Positions 1 through 7,495 of a stretch of DNA of 34,039 nt are shown in pieces. Source of the stretch: Candidatus Anoxychlamydiales bacterium (GTDB lineage: Bacteria > Chlamydiota > Chlamydiia > Chlamydiales > SM23-39); NCBI GenBank assembly GCA_011065175.1, contig JAAKFE010000010.1:1-34039 (forward strand), given 5' to 3'. Both the position numbers and the translations under genes were made by a program. How positions within the stretch are numbered: position 1 is the first letter of the stretch; every line of letters starts with the position of its first letter. The notes beneath the pieces are model-generated. The model made no database searches, was not told the origin of the DNA, and was given only the letters and a program-made list of their open reading frames with translations.

Positions 1-386
1 GCTTCAAAAGCATCTGCAAAAATTGTAGTTTTGCCTCTTATTGCTTCCTTTTCTCCCTTGCCCATCAAAACATATTCATCTAAAGCTAAAAGCTTATAAT
101 ATTTTGCGCAAGACACCCCATCGACTAATTTTGATCTAATATGAGAGAGCTTGCCTTCTGCTTTAGACTTAAGTTTATTATATAAATAAGTAGAAACTAC
201 TAAATTTAGAGCTACATCACCTAAAAATTCCAATCTTTCATTATGCTCATTTATAACTTTTTTATTTTCATTCACAAATGATCTATGAAGAAAGCTAAGC
301 AAGAGTAAATCTTTATTTTCAAAAGATATTTTTATTTTCTCTTCGATCTTATTTAAATTTTCTTTTAATTCGTAAAACTCATTCAT
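1..386 (-). CDS. rnc: Ribonuclease III, 5' part (truncated by window edge)
   Basis: RNase III is the double-strand-specific endoribonuclease that processes rRNA precursors and structured mRNAs. Reading the minus strand from the ATG at 384-386, 128 codons remain before the window edge. The RNase III signature NERLEFLGDVALNLV is at about residues 49-63, with the first catalytic Glu and Asp in LEFLGD. The second acidic pair lies in IFADAFEA just before the edge. All four Mg2+-binding carboxylates of the family are therefore present. The C-terminal double-stranded-RNA-binding domain lies outside the window. The gene is divergent from dapL across a 78-bp AT-rich gap. I see no strong Shine-Dalgarno sequence. 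The family call is secure from the motifs. Confidence 0.93.
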   Translation of the reverse strand, partial: MNEFYELKENLNKIEEKIKISFENKDLLLLSFLHRSFVNENKKVINEHNERLEFLGDVALNLVVSTYLYNKLKSKAEGKLSHIRSKLVDGVSCAKYYKLLALDEYVLMGKGEKEAIRGKTTIFADAFE

Positions 387-464
387 ATTTTTTTAAAAAT
401 TGATTAGTTGTAATTTTATTACATTTCAGGTATTTTTTTTATAAAAAAATTAAAAATTAGCTCG

Positions 465-1637
465 ATGCCCAAAGCCAACTCAAATCTATTAAAACTTAAA
501 AAAGATTACTTTTTCAATAAAATTGAAAAAAAAGTGCTTTTGAAAAAGGAAAGTAATAAAAAAATTTTAAATTTAGGCATTGGTGATATTACCCAGCCCT
601 TAGCGCCTATCGTTATCGAAGCTATAAAATTCGCTGCCGATGAGATGAGAGAAGAAAAAACTTTAAAAGGTTACGGGCCATCTACTGGATATGATTTTTT
701 AAAACAAAAAATTTTAGATAATGATTATAAAAATTTTGATATTAAGATCGATGAAATTTTTATATCCAGCGGCATGAAATATTCCCTTTCTAATATTTCT
801 GATCTTTTTTCCGAAAAGTCAATAGTTGGTATTTTAGATCCAGCCTACCCTTTATATACCGATGCTAATATAATAAATGGCAGAAAACAAAACATAGTTT
901 ATCTCCCCTTGTTAGAAGAAAATAATTTTGAGCCCCTTTTACCAAAGAAAAAACTAGATATTATATACCTATGCTCACCTAATAATCCTACAGGGATAGC
1001 TTTTAGTAAAAAGAATTTGAAAAATTGGGTAGATTATGCAAAAAAAAATAACTCTTTAATTATTTTCGATGGAGCCTATGAAGCTTTTATAACTTCTAAA
1101 AACACGATTAAATCTATTTATGAAATTGAAAATGCTAAAGATGTAACAATCGAAATGAGAAGCTTTTCTAAAAAAGCTGGATTCACTTCACTTAGATGTT
1201 CATATTTAGTAATCCCCAAAAATATTAAAACCTTAGATAATTTATCAGTTAACTCTCTTTGGAATCGCTATATTGACACAAAATTTGGGGGTATTTCTTA
1301 TCCGATTCAAAAAGCAGCAGAGGCAACTTATAGCCTGGTGGGGAAAACTCAAATAGATGAAATTATCTTATCTTACAAAAAAAATACAAAATATCTACTT
1401 GATGGTCTAAAAAAATTAGGCTACAGAGCCTACGGTGGGATAGATAGCCCTTACATTTGGTGCAAATGTCCAAAAAACGCATCCTCCATAGATTTTTTTG
1501 ATAGGCTTTTAGAGAAAAATATCGTCACAATTCCTGGCATAGGTTTTGGCTCTCTTGGAGAAGGTTTTGTTAGATTTTCTGGTTTTGCAAATTTTGAGAC
1601 GATAAAAGAAGCACTTTTAAATCTCGGAGCTTTATGA
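465..1637 (+). CDS. dapL: LL-diaminopimelate aminotransferase
   Basis: This PLP enzyme transfers an amino group from glutamate to tetrahydrodipicolinate, giving LL-diaminopimelate in one step. That replaces the DapD/DapC/DapE route and feeds lysine and peptidoglycan synthesis. Visible class I/II aminotransferase marks are LGIGDITQPL (residues 37-46), KGYGPSTGYDFL (68-79), SPNNPTG (171-177), DGAYEAF (202-208) and the Schiff-base lysine K236 in SFSKKAGFTSLR. The protein is 390 residues, close to the family's usual 390-410. The pattern is the DapL type rather than a general aspartate aminotransferase, and DapL is the chlamydial route (CT390). Its stop codon overlaps the next start (ATGA), so the two genes are probably co-translated. 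Confidence 0.93.
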   Translation: MPKANSNLLKLKKDYFFNKIEKKVLLKKESNKKILNLGIGDITQPLAPIVIEAIKFAADEMREEKTLKGYGPSTGYDFLKQKILDNDYKNFDIKIDEIFISSGMKYSLSNISDLFSEKSIVGILDPAYPLYTDANIINGRKQNIVYLPLLEENNFEPLLPKKKLDIIYLCSPNNPTGIAFSKKNLKNWVDYAKKNNSLIIFDGAYEAFITSKNTIKSIYEIENAKDVTIEMRSFSKKAGFTSLRCSYLVIPKNIKTLDNLSVNSLWNRYIDTKFGGISYPIQKAAEATYSLVGKTQIDEIILSYKKNTKYLLDGLKKLGYRAYGGIDSPYIWCKCPKNASSIDFFDRLLEKNIVTIPGIGFGSLGEGFVRFSGFANFETIKEALLNLGAL

Positions 1638-2281
1638 AATTTTTAATTCTAGATTCTCAAATTAACTTTTTTGAAGAAAATGGCTTTATTGAATTTGAAA
1701 ATGTTTTTCCTAAAGAAAAAATACAAATATTAGAAAATGAAGTAGATACAATTTTCAAATCAAAAAAAAATCTTAATTTTTTTGAGCAATATATAGCTTT
1801 TAGAGATCTTTTTAGGAAATCTTCTATTATAAAAAAGATCGTTTTAGATAAAAATCTCGCATCTATAGTTAAAGCATTATCTAATAAATCCTCACTTAGA
1901 GTAATTTTCGATCAGACTTTTTTAACAAATAAAAAAAATCTATTTGAAAGTTCAACAACTATAAATGATTTGATCTCTTTTCAAGGCGCTATTTGTTTTT
2001 TATTGATAAAATTAGATAATAATATAGCTCTCAATTCAAATACTTTTCCTAAAAATCCTGGAAGTTTAGTGTTTTTCAAAAGCTCAATTTCAATAGACAA
2101 CCCCCAAATTTATTTAAAAGATCTCTATTCTAATTCACAAAAATTTTTGCTAATTGGATATGGGGATATAAAAACTGTCTATAAATTAAATAAAAAGGAT
2201 CCCAATCTAAATTATTTAAAAAAATATGGCTACTCTTTTGGGGATACACTAAAAGATGAATTCCATCCTATTGTTTCTTAA
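1634..2281 (+). CDS. Conserved hypothetical protein, PhyH-like N-terminus, downstream of dapL
   Basis: The function is unknown. The first 35 residues (INFFEENGFIEFENVFPKEKI) resemble the opening of phytanoyl-CoA dioxygenase-like (PhyH) proteins, where a helix precedes the double-stranded beta-helix. The iron-binding His-x-Asp pair expected of that family is not visible in the 215 residues, so a catalytic dioxygenase role is not supported. The start codon overlaps the dapL stop by four bases (ATGA), which implies translational coupling. A hypothetical gene also follows dapL in Chlamydia (CT391, from memory), so this may be a conserved partner rather than a chance neighbour. There are no membrane segments or signal peptide. 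The gene itself is well supported; its role is not. Confidence 0.75.
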   Translation: MKFLILDSQINFFEENGFIEFENVFPKEKIQILENEVDTIFKSKKNLNFFEQYIAFRDLFRKSSIIKKIVLDKNLASIVKALSNKSSLRVIFDQTFLTNKKNLFESSTTINDLISFQGAICFLLIKLDNNIALNSNTFPKNPGSLVFFKSSISIDNPQIYLKDLYSNSQKFLLIGYGDIKTVYKLNKKDPNLNYLKKYGYSFGDTLKDEFHPIVS

Positions 2282-2414
2282 TAGCTTACATCTTCGCTGG
2301 TTTTAATAAGAAAAAAAAAGCAAATAAACAGTTTTAAAATTTATAAAAAAATGGTAACGAATAATAATAAGAGCTAGTAAGATTTTAATACTATAGTTTA
2401 CCCAATAATTTGCT

Positions 2415-3767
2415 ATGAACCAAAAACTCAAATCCTTAAATCCCTTAATAGCACCCTTACTTAGCTTGGCTTTTGTTGTATGCAGTTCAACTCCTTTTTT
2501 AACTTTTATTAGCTTAAAGCTTCAGGTAGAAGGTTTTACAGAAACGGTCATCGGTATTGTTCAATCATCTTTTTATTTGGGGTTTTTAATAGGATCACTT
2601 AGAGCAGAAAAAATTATTGCTAGAGTTGGATATATAAGATCTTTTGTTTGCTTTTCTGCTATTTTTGGAGCCACTGTACTTATTCAAGGCATGTATATAA
2701 GTGCAATTTTATGGACTATTATGCGAATAATAGGCGGAGTGAGCATTGCTACTTTATATGTGATAATAGAAAGTTGGATTTTGTCAGGCAGCTCTCAAAA
2801 AACAAGAGGAAAAACTCTATCACTTTATATGATAGCTCTTTATGGCTCTCAATCATTATCTCAAATGCTAATTGATGTTGTCAACATTGAAACGATAACA
2901 CCTTTTTTACTTTTCGGAATTTTATGCTATCTCTCTATAGTTCCTATCTCGATAAATTACAGCAAAACTCCAGAATCACAATCAGAAATTATGAAAAAGA
3001 GTTATTTAGAGGTATATAAAGCATCGCCACTTAGTTTTTGGGGATCGCTTTCTTCAGGAATCATTTTGGGTGCTATTTATAGTTTTTTACCAATTTTTGC
3101 AACGCTAAATAACATCAGAGTATCTTACATTATGACGATTACCATAGCAGGCGGTTTTTTACTTCAATGGCCAATTGGATATTTATCTGATATATTTGAT
3201 AGAAGAAAAGTTTTAATCACAAGTGCTATTTTAGCAATAATTCCATCGATTTTGATGATATTTTTCTCAAATGTCACTTATTTTGCATATTTTCTTTGTT
3301 TTCTCCTTGGTGGGTTTACTTTCGTTATCTACCCAATTAGCATTTCGCAAGCTTGTGATAGATTCGATACAAAGTATGTTCCTTTTGTTGTAGGTTTTAT
3401 GGCTATGACCTATGGAATAGGGGCAATAATTGGTCCTTTTGTAACATCTTTATTTATGGAAATAAGTATTTATGCTCTTTTCATATTTATTGCTATAGTA
3501 TCAAGCCTCCTTGGGATTATAGGCATATACTTTAGAATGAAATACCCAAAAATCACTCCAAAAGAAGAAAAAAGCGAATTCATGCCAATTTCAGCATCAG
3601 CGCCAATTGGAACCGATATTGCTTCTAAAACAATTGAGCGAAATAAAGAAAATATTATAGAGAGTTTTAAACATCCAGACAAAAAAGAAGAAGAAGAAAA
3701 AGAAGAGCCTATAAATGAAAAAAATAATGAGGAAGAAAAATCCTCAAATGAAAAAGATAATAATTAA
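2415..3767 (+). CDS. Major facilitator superfamily permease (YcaD-like) with charged C-terminal tail
   Basis: An inner-membrane secondary transporter of 450 residues with about 12 hydrophobic segments between residues 10 and 375. The MFS loop signature appears as GYLSDIFDRRKVLI in the second half. In the first half, LRAEKIIARVGYIRSF resembles the YcaD subgroup, where the classical loop motif is similarly altered. The substrate cannot be told from sequence. After the last membrane helix there is a tail of about 75 residues that becomes almost purely Glu/Lys/Asn, unusual for the family and probably disordered and cytoplasmic. No good Shine-Dalgarno sequence precedes the ATG. It is separated from the upstream pair by 133 bp and converges on the next gene across 29 bp. 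Confidence 0.85.
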   Translation: MNQKLKSLNPLIAPLLSLAFVVCSSTPFLTFISLKLQVEGFTETVIGIVQSSFYLGFLIGSLRAEKIIARVGYIRSFVCFSAIFGATVLIQGMYISAILWTIMRIIGGVSIATLYVIIESWILSGSSQKTRGKTLSLYMIALYGSQSLSQMLIDVVNIETITPFLLFGILCYLSIVPISINYSKTPESQSEIMKKSYLEVYKASPLSFWGSLSSGIILGAIYSFLPIFATLNNIRVSYIMTITIAGGFLLQWPIGYLSDIFDRRKVLITSAILAIIPSILMIFFSNVTYFAYFLCFLLGGFTFVIYPISISQACDRFDTKYVPFVVGFMAMTYGIGAIIGPFVTSLFMEISIYALFIFIAIVSSLLGIIGIYFRMKYPKITPKEEKSEFMPISASAPIGTDIASKTIERNKENIIESFKHPDKKEEEEKEEPINEKNNEEEKSSNEKDNN

Positions 3768-3796
3768 TCCAATTTGATATTTCTTAGCACCTATAT

Positions 3797-5101
3797 TTAT
3801 TGCATATTAAATCCCATAGATTCAATTTTGCTAAATAGAGTATTTTCAGTCTTAATTTTACCTTCTTTAGTTCTAAGTAGCGGATCTAAGAATCTAACAT
3901 TACACAAAGGAGTATGTTTCTTAAAAATCTCTAGATAACGAATCAATTGGTTTGGATGCATTATAATATCATATGCTGAAAATTTTTGTTTCTTTATTCT
4001 TTCAGCTTGGTTTTCAATAAATTGTTGTATTAATTCCTTGTAGTTTTTTGTTTTTTGTTGACTTTGCTCTACGAATTGGACTGAGATTAGAGAAATTAAA
4101 GAAATCAAATCTCTTGAAGAGAATCTTCCATCTGCCTTTCTAATAATTTGTCTAAAGATATCAGTTACTACTTCATCATCAGACAATCCAAGTTGATCGA
4201 ATTCATCTTCTGTTAACACAAGTTGTATATTATTGAAGTCATCTTCAGCAAGTTTACCCTCATCTAAATAAGGAATTACAGATTCAAATAACCCGAAGCG
4301 TTCATCATCCCATTTAGTTTCCATTTTAAGTTGATTAGCATAACGAGATAGAGCAAGTTTAGCCATATCGTGTGCTGTAAGGCTAGAGAACATTTTATTT
4401 AAATATAAATCAACGATTCTATCAAAACTACTTCGTAAACGCTCATTACGTAAAAATCCAAATAATTTCAATCCAAATAAACCTATCGTCAATATTCCCT
4501 CTATAAACATAAGAGGAATAAATGCTCCTATCATTATGAAATATTTACTAACTACTTTCGTAATATAACTTTTTCTTGGCAAAATATGGGATTTAGCTTC
4601 CGATATGCGCTTTTTTATAACACTTAAATCTTCTCTCTGATCTCTTTTAAAAGGAATAAAGTCTAGTATATTTCTTCTTCTAGTAAAATCTACTGGATCG
4701 TTTGAAGAAATAGAATAATCTTTTAGCTTGTGAACTGTAAAACTTTCACTATAAATACTGCGCTGCGTTTCATCAATATCTCGATATGTATACTCTAAAC
4801 CACTCATTTTTAATGCAAATATATGTCGTAATTTCAAAAATTCAGCTTTTTTATCATCTATAAGAGTTAATTGATTATTTTCAATTGCTGAAAATACTCT
4901 CTTTGCAGCTTCATTAATTTTTTGTAAAACAGAAATCAACCTTTGATCGCATGGATCAGATAAGAATCTCTTTACTTTAATTAATTTTCCCTCTGAATGC
5001 GAAAGTCTATCTCCTTCAAGTGTGCATACATCATAAACAGTTTTATAAGCTTCCAAAACTGTTTGATAATCTGATAGAATTGATGTAGTTGAACTAGACA
5101 T
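3797..5101 (-). CDS. Hypothetical protein with one long hydrophobic hairpin-like segment
   Basis: I do not recognise this 434-residue protein. It opens with a Ser/Thr-rich N-terminus (MSSSTTSILS) and is mostly polar and helical. There is a single 31-residue hydrophobic stretch at about 187-217, interrupted by an acidic residue (E201), which could be one long helix or a tight membrane hairpin. Two hydrophobic arms close together are typical of chlamydial inclusion-membrane proteins, but this stretch is short for that, so the comparison is only a suggestion. The start is well marked by a strong Shine-Dalgarno (AAAGGAG) and a good upstream promoter. It stands alone, convergent with the MFS gene. 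It could be a lineage-specific secreted or membrane-anchored protein. Confidence 0.7.
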   Translation of the reverse strand: MSSSTTSILSDYQTVLEAYKTVYDVCTLEGDRLSHSEGKLIKVKRFLSDPCDQRLISVLQKINEAAKRVFSAIENNQLTLIDDKKAEFLKLRHIFALKMSGLEYTYRDIDETQRSIYSESFTVHKLKDYSISSNDPVDFTRRRNILDFIPFKRDQREDLSVIKKRISEAKSHILPRKSYITKVVSKYFIMIGAFIPLMFIEGILTIGLFGLKLFGFLRNERLRSSFDRIVDLYLNKMFSSLTAHDMAKLALSRYANQLKMETKWDDERFGLFESVIPYLDEGKLAEDDFNNIQLVLTEDEFDQLGLSDDEVVTDIFRQIIRKADGRFSSRDLISLISLISVQFVEQSQQKTKNYKELIQQFIENQAERIKKQKFSAYDIIMHPNQLIRYLEIFKKHTPLCNVRFLDPLLRTKEGKIKTENTLFSKIESMGFNMQ

Positions 5102-5124
5102 TATTTCTTCTCCTTTTTGTAAAA

Positions 5125-5153
5125 ATTATACAATATTTCTTCCTTAAAACCAA
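5125..5153 (-). promoter_or_regulatory. Predicted sigma70-type promoter for the 434-residue hypothetical gene
   Basis: On the minus strand a perfect -10 box TATAAT (5125-5130) lies 17 bp from TTGGTT (5148-5153), about 20 bp upstream of the Shine-Dalgarno sequence. The 17-bp spacing is ideal; the -35 box matches the consensus only partly. Confidence 0.55.
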
Positions 5154-5350
5154 TGGAAAAATCTATAAGGCAAAGTTGTAATTTCACCATTTGCTCTAAG
5201 TTATAATGTCACCTCAAAGTAAAATTTTTATTATTAGATTATAGATTTAAATGGAACTAAAAAAAATAGCATTAGTAAAAAATTTATTTTATCAAAAATC
5301 CAGTATAAATGTTTTTATCCCTTGTATATTTTTTAAGCCAGCTATTATCA

Positions 5351-5356
5351 TATAAT
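5351..5356 (+). promoter_or_regulatory. Possible -10 box ahead of the MazG-like gene and speE
   Basis: A perfect TATAAT lies 27 bp upstream of the likely MazG-like start codon. No matching -35 hexamer is found at 16-18 bp, so this is a weak call. The rest of 5157-5364 is AT-rich with nothing else I recognise. Confidence 0.35.
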
Positions 5357-5382
5357 GATCTAAATTGATATTAGAGAAAAAA

Positions 5383-5746
5383 ATGGTATTAGAGCTTACT
5401 AAAATAAAAAGTTATATTAGAAAATTCATAACTGATAGAGATTGGATATCTTTTAATACACCAAAAAATCTATCTATGGCTCTAACTGTCGAAGCATCAG
5501 AGCTTTTAGAAATTTTCCAGTGGATAACAGAAAAACAATCTTTTGATATTAAAAATGACAAAAAATCTTTAGAAGATGTAGAAGATGAGCTCTCTGACAT
5601 ACTGTTTTATTTAATTAAGAATAGCAGATGTTTTAGATATAGACTTAAATAAAGCTTTTTTTAATAAAATCAAAAAAATCGAAAAAAAATATACTATCGA
5701 AAAAGGAAAAGAACTTTTAAAAAAAATCCAAAAAGTTGGTAAATAA
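5383..5746 (+). pseudogene. MazG-like nucleotide pyrophosphohydrolase, interrupted by a one-base frameshift
   Basis: Small all-alpha MazG-like enzymes hydrolyse non-canonical NTPs to NMP plus PPi. The metal-binding pattern is visible: EASELLE with an aromatic FQW, then DVEDELSDILFYL (the E-x-x-D motif). As read, the frame runs 14 residues past this motif and stops at 5652 with an unrelated ending. Dropping one base at about 5620 restores the expected continuation IADVLDIDLNKAFFNKI and a normal tail ending at 5746, giving about 120 residues, the usual family size. The extra base is either a real disruption or an assembly/sequencing error. I chose ATG 5383; an in-frame TTG at 5365 is possible. 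The corrected gene ends 20 bp before speE. Confidence 0.75.
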
Positions 5747-5766
5747 TTTTTTACAAAGGAAAAAAA

Positions 5767-6675
5767 ATGGTAGATTCATCTATAGAAAATTCTTTTACAA
5801 AAGATCTAGAAAATACGAACAATTTAGATAATTTTTTTGTTGAAAAATTATACGGATCTAACTGGAATCAGATGTTAAAAATATCAAAAGTTCTTTTTGA
5901 AGGAAAATCAAAGTTTCAAGATATTTTGATTTTTGAAAATTCTATTTTTGGAAAAGTTCTAGCTTTAGATAACGTACTTCAAACAACTGAAAATGACGAA
6001 TTTATCTACCATGAAATGCTAACTCACGTTCCTATTTTATCTCATGGAAACGTAAAAAAAGTTTTAATAATTGGCGGCGCAGACGGTGGGATTTTAAGAG
6101 AAGTTTTGCTTCACAAATCTATTGAAAAAGCTACTATGGTTGAAATAGATGGCATAGCACTAGACGCTTGCAAAAAGCATATGCCAAAGCTCTCTAATGG
6201 GGCATTTTCAGATCCTAAATCTGAAGTAATCATAGCAGATGGAATTGACTATGTTAAAAATACAAAAGAGAAATTCGATATAATTATAGTGGATTCAACA
6301 GATCCTGTAGGCCCGGGCATAGTTTTATTTACCAAAGAGTTTTATACGTATTGCAAAAAAGCTCTAAATCCAGATGGTATAATAGTCACACAAAATGGAG
6401 TTCCCTTCGCTCAAGGACAAGAACTAGTAGATACCTATAACACTAGAAAAAAAATATTTGAAGATAATCGCTTTTATATAGCTCCAGTTTTTGGATATAT
6501 TGGAGGATTTATGGCTCTTGGCTGGGCGACAGATTCTAAAAAGCATTTTAATGTCTCAATAGATACTTTAAAAAAAGCTATTTTAGATCTTCCAAATGAA
6601 ATGAAATATTATACTCCCGAGGTCCATAAAGCGAGTTTTCAACTTCCTATGTATATTCAAAACAAACTAAAATAG
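5767..6675 (+). CDS. speE: Spermidine synthase (polyamine aminopropyltransferase)
   Basis: Transfers the aminopropyl group of decarboxylated S-adenosylmethionine to putrescine, giving spermidine and methylthioadenosine in the cytoplasm. Visible motifs are LDNVLQTTENDEFIYHEMLTHVP (about 68-90; the family's polyamine-site segment), the nucleotide loop VLIIGGADGGILREVL (99-114), the conserved DSTDPVGPG (176-184), and TQNGVPF and GGFMALGWAT, which match the E. coli-type SpeE ending. The protein is 302 residues, slightly long because of about 20 extra N-terminal residues. A clear AAAGGA Shine-Dalgarno lies 7 bp before the ATG. It probably shares a transcript with the MazG-like gene. SpeD and a putrescine source are not in the window. 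Confidence 0.93.
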   Translation: MVDSSIENSFTKDLENTNNLDNFFVEKLYGSNWNQMLKISKVLFEGKSKFQDILIFENSIFGKVLALDNVLQTTENDEFIYHEMLTHVPILSHGNVKKVLIIGGADGGILREVLLHKSIEKATMVEIDGIALDACKKHMPKLSNGAFSDPKSEVIIADGIDYVKNTKEKFDIIIVDSTDPVGPGIVLFTKEFYTYCKKALNPDGIIVTQNGVPFAQGQELVDTYNTRKKIFEDNRFYIAPVFGYIGGFMALGWATDSKKHFNVSIDTLKKAILDLPNEMKYYTPEVHKASFQLPMYIQNKLK

Positions 6676-6712
6676 AAAAAATAAAAATATATTCAAATTT
6701 ATTTTCAGATAG

Positions 6713-6736
6713 ATATACTCCAGATTTAGGGTATAT
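6713..6736 (+). promoter_or_regulatory. Hairpin directly upstream of the HEFTH membrane-protein start codon
   Basis: ATATACTC (6713-6720) pairs with GGGTATAT (6729-6736) to form an 8-bp stem with one G-U pair and an 8-nt loop. It ends 2 nt before the ATG at 6739, so it would cover the ribosome-landing site. No separate Shine-Dalgarno sequence is present. Confidence 0.4.
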
Positions 6737-6738
6737 AC

Positions 6739-7476
6739 ATGAAAAAAGTGATTAAAGACATTTTAGCTACCATTATTTTACTTTTAATTGCACATATACT
6801 CATGGTAACGATTCATGAATTTACTCACTCATTTATCGCATGGATTTTTGGATTTAAAAAAAGCCCGTTTCATCTACATTTTGCTGATTTTACTTTGTTT
6901 TTAGTTGATGATCAGACAGATTACACAGCAATGCTCTCTCAAAACAGGAACATATTAGCTGCAATGACAGCTATTATTCCAAATATTTTAAATGCCTGTT
7001 TTTATGTAATAAGCGCTATTTTATGTAGCTCAAAAAAGATCCAAGAAAAAATCTATTTATATTCATTCTTTTTTTGGTTCATGATAGTAAATATCGGACA
7101 AGTCTATAGCTATATACTTTGGAGAACATTTGAGACTCATGGAGATGTTTCTATATTTTTAGAGGGGCTTAATATTTCACCATATTGGCTTTTTATTCCA
7201 GGAATCCTTTTTATTATCTTTAGTGTATATAACATTTTAAAACACCAGATATTAAGAGCTTATAAAACTCTTAAAATATCTCATGTTTGGACTCGGGCTA
7301 TATTTTTGTTTTTAGTTTTATTTATCTTGTTTGGATATTTCGGTGGTCTTATCTACAATATTTTAAATAAAAAGTATTTTTATATGATCTATCCTACGCT
7401 CTTGATCATCTTATTTTATTTAATTTGTTTTCCGAAAAATCGCTGGGTTCAAAATAAACTCCACGAAATGGAATAA
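6739..7476 (+). CDS. Integral membrane protein with HExxH motif, putative M50-like metalloprotease
   Basis: A 245-residue protein with about six hydrophobic segments. The first (about 8-25) runs directly into HEFTH (H26-H30), a zinc-protease-type HExxH placed in the membrane as in site-2 proteases (M50). Intramembrane proteases need a third ligand, usually an Asp near the end of a later helix. The conserved-looking THGD at about 133-136 is a possible candidate, but the classical NPxxxxDG motif is absent. The role is therefore unproven: a protease that cuts a membrane-anchored substrate, or a non-proteolytic relative. The start codon follows an 8-bp hairpin with no clear ribosome-binding site. 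It is 63 bp downstream of speE and converges on the ATPase gene with a 19-bp gap. Confidence 0.65.
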   Translation: MKKVIKDILATIILLLIAHILMVTIHEFTHSFIAWIFGFKKSPFHLHFADFTLFLVDDQTDYTAMLSQNRNILAAMTAIIPNILNACFYVISAILCSSKKIQEKIYLYSFFFWFMIVNIGQVYSYILWRTFETHGDVSIFLEGLNISPYWLFIPGILFIIFSVYNILKHQILRAYKTLKISHVWTRAIFLFLVLFILFGYFGGLIYNILNKKYFYMIYPTLLIILFYLICFPKNRWVQNKLHEME

Positions 7477-7495
7477 AATATTTTCTGATTAGAGT

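Noticed and set aside
5250-5354. Small open frame of about 34 codons (MELKKIALVKN...) upstream of the MazG-like gene
   Set aside because: No ribosome site, no family likeness and an AT-rich setting where short frames are expected by chance.
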